Assembly: GCF_934746965.1 (NCBI RefSeq)
Contig: NZ_CAKVFS010000005.1
Span: forward strand, 62,001-126,000
DNA from: an uncultured Methanobrevibacter sp.
Lineage (GTDB): Archaea > Methanobacteriota > Methanobacteria > Methanobacteriales > Methanobacteriaceae
Reading direction: 5' to 3'
DNA: 64,000 nt
In this document: positions 28,091 through 36,354 of the stretch, piece by piece
Layout of the letters: the number at the start of each line of letters is the position of its first letter
Numbering within the stretch: position 1 is the first letter of the stretch
Translations under genes and position numbers: made by a program
The notes under the pieces: generated by a model
Database searches by the model: none
What the model was told of the DNA's origin: nothing
What the model saw: the letters and a program-made list of their open reading frames with translations, nothing else

Positions 28091-28132
28091 TTTTTAAAAA
28101 AAAGTTTAAGAAAGAATAATTAAATTCTTTCT
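28091..28132. terminator. Bidirectional terminator between the protease and rubrerythrin genes
   Basis: AGAAAGAAT-AATTAA-ATTCTTTCT is a perfect 9-bp stem at 28109-28132. On the minus strand it runs into TAAAC and eight T; on the plus side it is preceded by a T-run and A-run. It sits between two convergent genes and can serve both. Confidence 0.75.
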
Positions 28133-28136
28133 AAAT

Positions 28137-28550
28137 TTAGAAATATCTTTCTAAGATTCCTTCTAATATTCTGTAATGGCGTCCTTCATCTTTAGAACTT
28201 TCTTTGAAGAAATCAGTTGCATCTTCGAGGTTTTCTTCAGCTGCTTTTTCGGAAGCTTCTCTTTTTTCAGCATTAGCCATTTTTTCTCCTTCTAACATCA
28301 TTTCAATGTTAGCTTTGAGATCATCTTTGATGATTCCGTTCATTTCACAGAATCTTGCTGCATGTTCTGCTTCTTCCCAAGCTAATCTTTTGAATACTTC
28401 AGCTAATTCTCCATAACCTGCTCTTGATGCTTGTCTGGACATAGCTAAGTACATACCTACTTCTTGGGTTTCTCCGTTAAAATTGTTTTGTACTTCTTTT
28501 TCTACTCCAGTTCCTACTGTACTTCCTATTTTATGTTCGTATTTAACCAT
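28137..28550 (-). CDS. Rubrerythrin (ferritin-like diiron protein without rubredoxin domain)
   Basis: A 137-residue ferritin-like four-helix protein that reduces peroxide with a diiron site. Likely ligands are in GETQE (27-30), EEAEH (59-63), E87 and DEGRH (121-125). It lacks the C-terminal rubredoxin domain of classical rubrerythrin, so a separate rubredoxin or other donor is needed. GGAGGTTAAT precedes the ATG. It lies 46 bases after the F420H2 oxidase gene on the same strand, and the two are probably one oxidative-stress operon. Confidence 0.88.
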   Translation of the reverse strand: MVKYEHKIGSTVGTGVEKEVQNNFNGETQEVGMYLAMSRQASRAGYGELAEVFKRLAWEEAEHAARFCEMNGIIKDDLKANIEMMLEGEKMANAEKREASEKAAEENLEDATDFFKESSKDEGRHYRILEGILERYF

Positions 28551-28596
28551 ATTATTAACCTCCGATTATTGTAGTTAGTATTTTATATTTTATATT

Positions 28597-29823
28597 TTAT
28601 AATTCTTTACATGCTTTAGCTAAAGTTTTTCCTAATTCATAGCTATCTGCATCTTCATCTTTTGTTGGGATGTAATAAATTTCTTGAGAGTCTACCACAT
28701 CAAATCCATAATTGTTGAGTTTTTTGGCAAGTTTTTCAGCACTGCCTCCTTTTCCACCCATTGAACCAAATGTCACAGCTTTTCTGACGATATTGGTTCT
28801 ATCAAATCTGAGACCTTTTAAATAGTACATGATATCTCCAATACTTGGATATGGTTCATCATTGATGGTTGGGTCTCCGATAGCTATTCCTTTACTTGTT
28901 AAAATACTTTTTACTATTTCACTTCTTTCATCTTCGTGTAAATAGAATATTTCAACATCATATCCTTCAGATATTGCACCTTCTGCAATTTCATGAGCCA
29001 TTTTCTGGGTAGAGTAATGCATGGTATCATATATGATAGTAATTTTATCTTCACAAACTCCTTGTGCCCAGTTGGTATATGCTTCAATGATTTTCATTGG
29101 GTCAGTCCAGATTTGACCATGTGATGGTGCAATCATCTTGATTTGTTCAAGTAATCCTAATTCTACAACTTCATTTAATTTTTTAAGAACAAGTTTTGAG
29201 AGTGGTGTGATTAAATTTGCATAAAATTTTTGTGCAGCATCCATTAACACATGTTCTGGAATTTCATGGTCATATCTTTTAGTATAACATAAATGTTGAC
29301 CAAATGCATCATTAGGGAATAAAATACCGTCTTCTACAAGTAATGTAAACATACTGTCTGGCCAATGTAATAAAAATGCATCTAAGAATGCAAAAGTTCT
29401 ACCATCCATTTCTAAAGTGTCACCAGTTCCAACAGTAATAAACTCAGCACCTTCTAAAGAAGGGTAATGTTTTAAAAGACCTTTTACAGCAATCTCTGAA
29501 CAATAGATTGGTGCTTCTGGGAATCTTTTATGTAAATCTACAAGAACTCCTGAATGATCTTTTTCAACATGGTTTTGGATAATGTAATCTACAACTACTT
29601 CATCTCTGCCCTCTTGTGCGAAAGCATCTTCAATACGTGCCATTAATTCTTCAGTTTTGCCAGGATAAGCATTATCAATAACAGCTACATGGTCTTCACC
29701 AAATACAATATATGCATTATAGGTTGTTCCGTCTAAAGTGTATCCATGGTAACTTCTTAGGTCCCAATCAAGTACACCAATCCAATATACTCCATCACCG
29801 ATTTTTTGAGCATTTGCTTTCAT
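28597..29823 (-). CDS. fprA: F420H2 oxidase (flavodiiron protein FprA/FpaA)
   Basis: Reduces oxygen to water with electrons from reduced F420, protecting the methanogen from air. The 408 residues have a beta-lactamase-like diiron domain with HVEKDH (85-90), LLHWPDSMF near 151 and APSHGQIW near 228, then a C-terminal flavodoxin domain (IIYDTMHYST near 255, GSMGGKGG near 352). GGCGAT precedes the ATG. It is divergent from the msvR-like gene, the same arrangement I recall for fpaA and msvR of Methanothermobacter. Confidence 0.92.
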   Translation of the reverse strand: MKANAQKIGDGVYWIGVLDWDLRSYHGYTLDGTTYNAYIVFGEDHVAVIDNAYPGKTEELMARIEDAFAQEGRDEVVVDYIIQNHVEKDHSGVLVDLHKRFPEAPIYCSEIAVKGLLKHYPSLEGAEFITVGTGDTLEMDGRTFAFLDAFLLHWPDSMFTLLVEDGILFPNDAFGQHLCYTKRYDHEIPEHVLMDAAQKFYANLITPLSKLVLKKLNEVVELGLLEQIKMIAPSHGQIWTDPMKIIEAYTNWAQGVCEDKITIIYDTMHYSTQKMAHEIAEGAISEGYDVEIFYLHEDERSEIVKSILTSKGIAIGDPTINDEPYPSIGDIMYYLKGLRFDRTNIVRKAVTFGSMGGKGGSAEKLAKKLNNYGFDVVDSQEIYYIPTKDEDADSYELGKTLAKACKEL

Positions 29824-29866
29824 TTGAATCGCCTTATATGTCTTTTTAAATTTTTTTGTTTTAATT

Positions 29867-29885
29867 CATACGAATAATTCGCATG
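29867..29885. promoter_or_regulatory. Palindrome between fprA and the msvR-like gene, candidate operator
   Basis: CATACGAAT-A-ATTCGCATG is a 9+1+9 inverted repeat with one mismatch, about 45 bases before the fprA start and about 35 bases downstream of a TATA-like stretch (29911-29920). A second TACGAATA is at 29979-29986, just after a TATATAAAA (29951-29959) facing the regulator gene. MsvR proteins are reported to bind TTCG/CGAA repeats; the match here is partial. Confidence 0.5.
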
Positions 29886-30044
29886 ATTGAAATTATCTTA
29901 TGTATATTCTAATATATAAAATTATTGGTCTGTTAAGAAGATGCATGTTATTATATAAAAAGAGTTAATTTTATTAAATACGAATATTATATAGTAGTTT
30001 ATAAATTTAGTTTGTTGGTATATTTACAAACGGAGATATTTTTA

Positions 30045-30815
30045 ATGATTAAACAAAAACCACTTCAAATTTTTTCTAAAGATGCAGATATGGGGATTGA
30101 TGTTGTTAAAAGTCCAGTCAAACTTACAATTTTAGAGATGCTCCGTAGTAATGACATGGAATTTGATGAAATTGTTAAAAACACTGGAAAATCAAAATCA
30201 ACAATATCAGTTCACTTGAAAAGCTTAAGGGAAGATGGAATAATCTCATATCGTTTAGGTGAATCAGACAGTAGGAGAAAAATATTTTATTTAAATTCTA
30301 AATATCTTGGTTCTGTTGATGTTTCAAAGAAAAATGAAATTGAAGAAGCAAGAGCAGAATATCTAATTAAGAACATTGTTGAAAATGATTGTGATTTTAC
30401 GGTATTGTTATTCCATACATTAAGATCAATGCTTATACAGGAAGGAATAAATATTGATCCGGTTTTACATTCTACAGGTATACGTATGGGTCAATCTTTA
30501 TATGATAAGTTATATGATGATGATTTGGAAGTATTTTTAGCTAATATTGCTGAATTTTGGGAAACAAAAGGTTTAGGTAGATTATCTTTTAAATTAGGTC
30601 AAATCATCAAAATCACAGCTTCCGATTGTTTCGAATGTGAATTACTTCCAAAAACAGGTAAACCTGCATGTTATTTAGATACAGGGATATTTCAGGCACT
30701 GTTCAGTGAATTTTTTGGATTCCCAGTTAGGGTAATTGAAATTCAATGTTGCACAATGGGGGATGAAAACTGTGTTTTTGAAGTTGAACCTGTTAAACCT
30801 AAACATATTATTTAA
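30045..30815 (+). CDS. msvR: MsvR-like transcription regulator (ArsR-type HTH plus V4R domain)
   Basis: An N-terminal winged helix (about 20-90: LEMLRSNDMEFDEIVK, KSKSTISVHLKSLREDG) is joined to a C-terminal V4R domain (about 110-255) with several Cys (CFECELLP, PACYLDTG, IQCCTMGDENC). V4R cysteines sense redox state in MsvR. With its divergent F420H2 oxidase and rubrerythrin neighbours this is very likely MsvR, which controls that operon and itself. I start at ATG 30045 after CGGAGAT; an upstream TTG adds 11 residues without a site. Its stop overlaps the convergent cbiL by 4 bases. Confidence 0.85.
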   Translation: MIKQKPLQIFSKDADMGIDVVKSPVKLTILEMLRSNDMEFDEIVKNTGKSKSTISVHLKSLREDGIISYRLGESDSRRKIFYLNSKYLGSVDVSKKNEIEEARAEYLIKNIVENDCDFTVLLFHTLRSMLIQEGINIDPVLHSTGIRMGQSLYDKLYDDDLEVFLANIAEFWETKGLGRLSFKLGQIIKITASDCFECELLPKTGKPACYLDTGIFQALFSEFFGFPVRVIEIQCCTMGDENCVFEVEPVKPKHII

Positions 30816-31513
30816 TCTGAGAATTTAATAATTGTTGTTGTAAGATATGGTTTTTCAGTTGAAAAACCTTCCACTATCTTTTCATTTTCTCTAGTACAAT
30901 TTTGAACGGAAAATACTTCTTTAGGTCTATCTTTTTTATCAATAGCATATTCTAATTCTTTAGTATTTCTAGAAGCTTTCATTAAAACAATTGAATCGCT
31001 GTGTTCTAAAAAATTTTCTAATCTGCTGTCTATTTTTGGAACGATAGTTAGTATATCATTTTTTTCAACTAATGGTTCATTTTTAGCAGCCGCACAAGCT
31101 GTAAATGATGTGATTCCAGGAATTGTTTCTATTTCATATTTGTCAGCTAATTTTTTCTGAGTATATGAGTAAGTACTAAATATTGACGGGTCTCCAAGAG
31201 TTATAAATGCTACGTCTCTTCCACTTTCTAAATAATTAGCTATTAATTCTGCAGCACTGTTCCAATATTTTTCAAGTTCTTTTTCATCTTCAATCATTGG
31301 AAATAAAGGTTCTACAATCATTAATCTTTTGTAATCGGGTCTTTTTTCTAAAATAGGTGTTACAATTGATAATGCTATACTTTTCTTTTCTTTAGCTGAT
31401 TTTGGTGAAAATATTACTGGTACACTTTCTAAAACTTTAGCTGCTTTTAAAGTGAGTAATTCTGTATCTCCAGGTCCAACGCCAATTCCTATTAATTTTC
31501 CTTTTTTGGTCAT
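30812..31513 (-). CDS. cbiL: Cobalt-precorrin-2 C20-methyltransferase
   Basis: A SAM-dependent tetrapyrrole methylase of 233 residues in the anaerobic cobamide pathway. Family marks are GIGVGPGDTELLTLKA at the N-terminus, FITLGDPSIFSTY near 99 and IPGITSFTACAA near 127. Methanogens use the product in the methyl-H4MPT:CoM methyltransferase. It stands without other cbi genes here. TGAT just upstream of the ATG is the likely ribosome site. Confidence 0.88.
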   Translation of the reverse strand: MTKKGKLIGIGVGPGDTELLTLKAAKVLESVPVIFSPKSAKEKKSIALSIVTPILEKRPDYKRLMIVEPLFPMIEDEKELEKYWNSAAELIANYLESGRDVAFITLGDPSIFSTYSYTQKKLADKYEIETIPGITSFTACAAAKNEPLVEKNDILTIVPKIDSRLENFLEHSDSIVLMKASRNTKELEYAIDKKDRPKEVFSVQNCTRENEKIVEGFSTEKPYLTTTIIKFSD

Positions 31514-31605
31514 GTTATCATCTTACTGATTTAATTTTTGTGAATATTAGTTTGCATATGCACTTCTATAATTTATTTATAGTATTGTAACTAATATATT
31601 GTTTG

Positions 31606-33441
31606 ATGTCTAATTCTATTTTTTGTCCAAACTGTGGTATGTTAAAAAGTAATTGTACTTGTGGTCATTCAAATGATGATTCTTCATTGAAAGGAGGTTC
31701 TGTTGATTTATTTAGTTTTCAAAAGCCAAGAACTTCTTCTATTTTGGATGATGAAATCCCTGAAGTTTATTCAATTGAAGATCATAGGTTAGATGAAGAT
31801 GTTGTTTCTTATCTTCAAGGAAAATATCCTCATATAGAATCAGATATAATTGAAAATTTTCCTTTTGAAACTCCACGTGCAGGACAACTTGATATTATAC
31901 AGGATATTAATAATGCAATTCGTCAGGGATTTAAATATATTATCTTGGAAGCAGGAACTGGAACGGGTAAATCTGCAATAGCTACAACATTAGCTAAAAT
32001 GTATGGTTCTGCGTATATATTAACAATGACAAAGCAATTACAATCACAATATTCTGATGAGTTTGATTTTCCATTAGTTAAAGGTAGGAGAAATTTTGCT
32101 TGTTTAAATGATGATTTAGACTCAACTTGTGATATAGGTACTTGTAAAACAACTCCTACTTCAAGTAACTTTTTTTGTCCTTATGGTGTAGCTAAAAATC
32201 CTACTTTAGATGCAGAATTGGCTTTTGAAGATTCACATGGTGGAACAGTATTTTATCAATCTAATCAGCATTGTCATTATTGGAATCAAAAAGCCAATGC
32301 AGTTAATTCTCCAATTACTTTAATGAATTATGATTATGGAATTTTAGAGTTGAATTATGTAAAGCATTTTGGTACAAGATCTTTATTAATTTTAGATGAA
32401 GCTCATAATATTGAAAATAAATTAATGAATACAATGGAAGTTAATTTATTTAATTATCGTCTAGAAAAGGATATTAGTAAAATAATATCTAAAGAAACAT
32501 TGGAAGATGGAGAACTTAAAGATTGGATAATGGAAATTGAAGCAATTACCGAAAGTTATGAAGATATTGATGTTAAAGATCTTTCTAAAAATAAAGCTGA
32601 AAGAATAAGATCTACTATTGGAAGACTTAAATCACTTAAAAATAACTTAGAAAAGGAACCTAAAAATTGGGTTATTGATACAGATGAGAATAGTGTTTCA
32701 TTTAAGCCATTAAGAGTTCATCATTATGCTAATGATTATTTATTGAAATATGGAGATGTTGTTATTTTTATGAGTGCAACAATTCTTTCTCATAAAATGT
32801 TTTCTAAATGGTTAGGTTTAAATCCAAATGAAGTATATCATATTAAAGTAGATAGTCCATTTTCAAAAGAAAAAAGACCAATTATACTAGATTTGGCAGG
32901 AAAAATGTCTGCAAATAGAATTAAAAATACTGCACCTAAAACTATTCCTATTTTGCAGAAAATCTTAGAAAAACATAAAGATGACAAAGGTTTAATTCAT
33001 ACAAATAGTTATAAATGTCAAAGGTATATTAATCAGAATTTACCTAATTCTAGATTAATTTCACATACTTCTCAAAATAGGGAAGAAGTATTGGATTATT
33101 TTGAAAAAGATGAAAATCCTTTAGTTTTGGTGTCTCCATCAATGAGTGAAGGTGTGGATTTACCTTATGATAAATGTAGGTTCCAGATTATTTATAAAAT
33201 TCCTTTTCCTTATCTTGGAGATAAACAAGTTAATATGAGGCGAAAACGAGATCAAAAATGGTATGCCTATAAAACAGTAATGACTCTTATGCAGGCGTAC
33301 GGTCGTGGAATGCGTGCAGAAGATGATTCATGTTATACTTATGTTTTAGACAGTGATATTAACATGATTCTTAAAAGTCCGATGTATAGATCTTTAATAC
33401 CAGATTTCTTTAAAGAAGCTATTGTTCGTCTTAAAGATTAA
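31606..33441 (+). CDS. XPD/DinG-like superfamily 2 DNA helicase with iron-sulfur cluster
   Basis: A 611-residue helicase. It opens with a small zinc-finger-like piece (CPNCGMLKSNCTC). Walker A GTGTGKSA is near 117, four Cys of an XPD-type [4Fe-4S] cluster lie near 165-192, and the DEAH box is near 263. The C-terminal half has LVSPSMSEGVDLP and QAYGRGMRAEDD. XPD-type helicases open DNA 5' to 3' in repair. The ATG at 31606 is preferred to an adjacent TTG. The gene stops only 3 bases from the 3' end of the convergent tRNA-Arg. Confidence 0.88.
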   Translation: MSNSIFCPNCGMLKSNCTCGHSNDDSSLKGGSVDLFSFQKPRTSSILDDEIPEVYSIEDHRLDEDVVSYLQGKYPHIESDIIENFPFETPRAGQLDIIQDINNAIRQGFKYIILEAGTGTGKSAIATTLAKMYGSAYILTMTKQLQSQYSDEFDFPLVKGRRNFACLNDDLDSTCDIGTCKTTPTSSNFFCPYGVAKNPTLDAELAFEDSHGGTVFYQSNQHCHYWNQKANAVNSPITLMNYDYGILELNYVKHFGTRSLLILDEAHNIENKLMNTMEVNLFNYRLEKDISKIISKETLEDGELKDWIMEIEAITESYEDIDVKDLSKNKAERIRSTIGRLKSLKNNLEKEPKNWVIDTDENSVSFKPLRVHHYANDYLLKYGDVVIFMSATILSHKMFSKWLGLNPNEVYHIKVDSPFSKEKRPIILDLAGKMSANRIKNTAPKTIPILQKILEKHKDDKGLIHTNSYKCQRYINQNLPNSRLISHTSQNREEVLDYFEKDENPLVLVSPSMSEGVDLPYDKCRFQIIYKIPFPYLGDKQVNMRRKRDQKWYAYKTVMTLMQAYGRGMRAEDDSCYTYVLDSDINMILKSPMYRSLIPDFFKEAIVRLKD

Positions 33442-33444
33442 ACA

Positions 33445-33518
33445 CGGACCTGGAGGGATTTGAACCCTCGACCTCAGGATCCGAAGTCCTGCGTCATTCC
33501 TGACTAGACTACAGGCCC
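33445..33518 (-). tRNA. tRNA-Arg (anticodon UCG)
   Basis: The complement folds fully: acceptor GGGCCTG with CAGGTCC, anticodon stem CAGGA/TCCTG with loop CTTCGGA (anticodon TCG, U33, G37), and T arm GAGGG-TTCAAAT-CCCTC. The discriminator base is G73 and CCA is not encoded. No intron. The third acceptor pair is G3:U70, normally the alanine identity mark. The gene begins 21 bases after the stop of the membrane-protein gene on the same strand, leaving little room for its own promoter. Confidence 0.95.
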
Positions 33519-33539
33519 AAAAAAATTATAAAAAGTAGA

Positions 33540-34529
33540 TTATTTTTTATTTTTCTTTGAATCAACTAGTGGAATATCATCTATTTCTTCAACAGTTGAG
33601 AAAATTTCATCGATAGATTCATTATCTAAACTAGCTTTTTCGTATTCTATTTCCTCAATTTCTTCTATACTAAGACCTTTTTCATCATCAGGTCTTTCTT
33701 TAGCTGGTGGAACTTCTTCTATTGTTGGTTCTGAGGAGGATTTCTCTGTTTTAGAAACAGGTTTTTTAAGATTTTCCTTAAATTCACCCATATCAAATTC
33801 TCCAATTTTGTAAGATTCTTTATCTAATGGAATATTACTTTTTGGAATGACCTTTTCTTCTATGGTTGTTTCTTTTTCTTCATCTTCTGATTCAATATTC
33901 ATTTTTTTAATGGAATTAGTTAATTTATTTGCATGTTCGAAACCAAATATTTTGTATATTCCAAAAACTGTTAGGAGTATTCCTAGTATTATTAAAACTA
34001 CAACAACACTATTATGTTCTCCAGAACTTACATTATCAATAACTCTATCACTTGCTGTGGTGGACATGATAATTGAACCAATAATCAATAAAATTCCTAT
34101 AGCTAAACTAACAATTCCAATTATTGGTGTTCCACCTATTTTTGCATTTACTAGGTTGTCGAAACTTTCAGATAATTCTCCTTCAGTTGAATCAGTAGGT
34201 TCTTCAAAATAATCTTTATTATCTTCAGAAAATTCATCATAATCTAATTTAGTTTTTATAATGAAATCTTTATTTATCTCTTGTTTTTCTAAATTTTCAG
34301 CAGGTGTTGAATCACTATCTGGGCGATAAATAAATTCATCATTAATTTCGTATTCTTCAGTATCATTATCATGAAGATATGCAAGTAATTCTTCATCTTC
34401 TTCATATTCTTTATTATCACTTACATTGAATACATCATCTGCGTCGTCAATAGATTCATCATCTTTGACATTATTTAGCATATCCTTTAAATTAGAAATT
34501 CTATGCTCATTTTCTTTAGATTTCTTCAT
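33540..34529 (-). CDS. Unidentified acidic membrane protein with two central helices
   Basis: I do not recognise this 329-residue protein. The N-terminal 145 residues are very acidic and probably disordered (DDESIDDADDVF, DEELLAYLHDND). Two hydrophobic helices follow, about 150-173 and 182-202, joined by a short loop. The C-terminal 120 residues are charged, Glu/Lys/Ser-rich and again likely disordered. It has no signal peptide. It lies 12 bases after tfs and just before the tRNA on the same strand, so the three may share a transcript. Low-complexity tails around a helical hairpin suggest a scaffold role, but function is unknown. Confidence 0.75.
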   Translation of the reverse strand: MKKSKENEHRISNLKDMLNNVKDDESIDDADDVFNVSDNKEYEEDEELLAYLHDNDTEEYEINDEFIYRPDSDSTPAENLEKQEINKDFIIKTKLDYDEFSEDNKDYFEEPTDSTEGELSESFDNLVNAKIGGTPIIGIVSLAIGILLIIGSIIMSTTASDRVIDNVSSGEHNSVVVVLIILGILLTVFGIYKIFGFEHANKLTNSIKKMNIESEDEEKETTIEEKVIPKSNIPLDKESYKIGEFDMGEFKENLKKPVSKTEKSSSEPTIEEVPPAKERPDDEKGLSIEEIEEIEYEKASLDNESIDEIFSTVEEIDDIPLVDSKKNKK

Positions 34530-34541
34530 AGATTACCCTCT

Positions 34542-34850
34542 CTAATCGTATTCTCTCCATGTGTGTCCACAGTCAAGACACTTGAAAAAACGTGTTTCAG
34601 CTTCATCTGCACTACGTGTTTGTTGCAACCACCAGGAAGCTTCAGTATGACCACATTCTGGACAAACAGCTTTTGTAGTTGGAAGTGTATTTACATCTTC
34701 TCCTTTTTCAATAACATTATCATTTTCTTTAATTTTTTCTTTAATGTCATAACCTTCTTTGGATAATTCTTTAGTATATCCGCAACTACATTTTAATTCA
34801 TTATCTCCTGTTGGAAGTAACATTGATCCGCATTCTGGACAAAATTCCAT
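34542..34850 (-). CDS. tfs: Transcription factor S (TFS, TFIIS/RPB9-like)
   Basis: A 102-residue elongation factor that rescues backtracked RNA polymerase by stimulating RNA cleavage. The N-terminal zinc ribbon has CPECGSML and CSCGY; the C-terminal TFIIS ribbon has CPECGH and CLDCGHTW. The catalytic acidic pair DE is present in RSADEAETRFF, so this is an active TFS rather than an inhibitory paralogue. TTATATATTTT-like DNA upstream is the probable promoter. Confidence 0.93.
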   Translation of the reverse strand: MEFCPECGSMLLPTGDNELKCSCGYTKELSKEGYDIKEKIKENDNVIEKGEDVNTLPTTKAVCPECGHTEASWWLQQTRSADEAETRFFKCLDCGHTWREYD

Positions 34851-34944
34851 ATTTTTAACCCCTTATATATTTTTCTTATTAAAACTTTTATAACACTTTA
34901 AATATATATTCTTAAGTTATTTATATTTTTACTATTTTTTAACA

Positions 34945-35367
34945 TTAAAATTTACTTGAAACTGCATTTAAACAGTCATTTATGATTTTTGAATGGTCAA
35001 AAGCAAGTTCAATATTTTTTAAATCCTTCTTTGAAAAAACACCAATTTCACAAGCATCACTATCAGCTTTTCTATCGTCCATATTACCTTTAGCTATATA
35101 AGCTACTGTTACTGTGTGTCCACGAGGATCTCTATCTGGTTTTGAGTAAACATTAACTAAATCAATTAATTCAACATCAATGCTGGTTTCTTCTTTAGCT
35201 TCACGAACTGCAGCTGTTTCTACAGTTTCACCATATTCTACAAATCCTCCAGGAAGCGCCCAGCAATTTTTATAAGGATCATTTTTTCTTTTAATAAGGA
35301 TAAAGTTGGTGTTTTCATCAAAAATAAAAATATCTGTGGTTAATGAAGGAATTTTATAATTTCCCAT
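34945..35367 (-). CDS. Nudix hydrolase (ADP-ribose pyrophosphatase-like)
   Basis: About 140 residues with a complete Nudix box, GGFVEYGETVETAAVREAKEE near 40-60 (the late Gly is Thr), which binds Mg and cuts nucleoside diphosphate derivatives. DPRGHTVTVAYIA resembles archaeal ADP-ribose hydrolases, but the substrate is not certain. Two ATGs are adjacent; I take 35367, 4 bases from the GTGAT site, over 35370. It is the last gene of the hpt-dph2-csl4-rpoL run. Confidence 0.82.
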   Translation of the reverse strand: MGNYKIPSLTTDIFIFDENTNFILIKRKNDPYKNCWALPGGFVEYGETVETAAVREAKEETSIDVELIDLVNVYSKPDRDPRGHTVTVAYIAKGNMDDRKADSDACEIGVFSKKDLKNIELAFDHSKIINDCLNAVSSKF

Positions 35368-35403
35368 CATATCACTCAGAATAAAAATAAGTTTTTATTG
35401 AAG

Positions 35404-35691
35404 TTATAATGTTTCTTCAATAAGTTTTTTAAAGTCTGCTGCATCATCTTTAAGTTGTGCAGCTGCTTTTTTCAATACTTTTCTAGGTCTTTTTCCCCTT
35501 TTAGTTTTGATAGTCATATTAGGTTCACCAGTAAGGGGGTGATCAATATTGTAAACAGCATATTCAACATCACTATCTTGCATTAAGATATGTCTGAGAG
35601 CATTACATACTCCGTGGCTTTCACCATGTACAATAAATTCAAGTTCTAATGTTTTGTCTTCAATAATTTCAATATTGGTTTCATTATCCAT
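35404..35691 (-). CDS. rpoL: DNA-directed RNA polymerase subunit L
   Basis: A 95-residue small polymerase subunit, related to Rpb11, that pairs with RpoD (Rpb3) in assembly. Recognisable are LELEFIVHGESHGVCNALRHIL and the conserved HPLTGEP. It follows csl4 by 14 bases, an archaeal gene order that links RNA synthesis with RNA processing. Confidence 0.93.
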   Translation of the reverse strand: MDNETNIEIIEDKTLELEFIVHGESHGVCNALRHILMQDSDVEYAVYNIDHPLTGEPNMTIKTKRGKRPRKVLKKAAAQLKDDAADFKKLIEETL

Positions 35692-35705
35692 CTTATCAAC
35701 CTTAA

Positions 35706-36278
35706 TTAGCTATTAACATAATTTATAGAAATTTCACGTTTCTCTTTTTTGTTACATGTTCTACATTGGACTTCATTTTCTTTTTGTGTTGTATTCATAT
35801 AGTCTCTGCAACGAGTACACATTGCTTTTAAAACACCACAATCTTCATCCACGGTAGTTAAATCAACATTATCTCCAGTAATTTTTACTACTTTGGCTTT
35901 TATAATATCTCCTATTCTAAAAGCATCTGTTAATTTGTCTAAATATCCTGATTTTGCTTGGGATATGTGAATTGCACCCATGTATGGAAGTGCTAATGGT
36001 CTACTACTATCTGTTAAGCAGTCAATATTCACATTAGCTCTTTGACTTTTTATATCGGTGATTTGTCCATAAACTGTATCACCTACTTTTAAAAGAGCTG
36101 GTTGGTTAGATTTAGCTTTAACACTAATAGTTTTCATTTTTGAATTAATTTGAACATTTCCTAATATTGATGATTTAATCTCGCCATTATCTTCATAAGT
36201 ACCTTTTCCAACTAAATATTGTTCGATTATTCCTATTTTATCTCCAGGTATTACAAATGTTCCGTTTTTTATACTCAT
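35706..36278 (-). CDS. csl4: Exosome RNA-binding subunit Csl4
   Basis: A cap subunit of the archaeal exosome, which degrades and tails RNA 3' to 5'. It has an N-terminal domain starting FVIPGDKIG, a central S1 domain (about 60-150, VGDTVYGQITDIK to ITGDNVDLTT) and a C4 zinc ribbon (CTRC and CRTC near 157-175). GGTGAT lies before the ATG at 36278; a TTG at 36284 is inside the binding region. 190 residues, normal length. Confidence 0.92.
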   Translation of the reverse strand: MSIKNGTFVIPGDKIGIIEQYLVGKGTYEDNGEIKSSILGNVQINSKMKTISVKAKSNQPALLKVGDTVYGQITDIKSQRANVNIDCLTDSSRPLALPYMGAIHISQAKSGYLDKLTDAFRIGDIIKAKVVKITGDNVDLTTVDEDCGVLKAMCTRCRDYMNTTQKENEVQCRTCNKKEKREISINYVNS

Positions 36279-36354
36279 AATCAAATCACCAAAATAAGGA
36301 ATTATAAAAATTTTAATATTAATATAATAATTTTATTTTTATTAATATTTAAAA

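Noticed and set aside
33847..34212. 121-codon open frame opposite the acidic membrane protein
   Set aside because: It is the reverse reading of acidic codons (GAA/GAT giving TTC/ATC), with no start signal.
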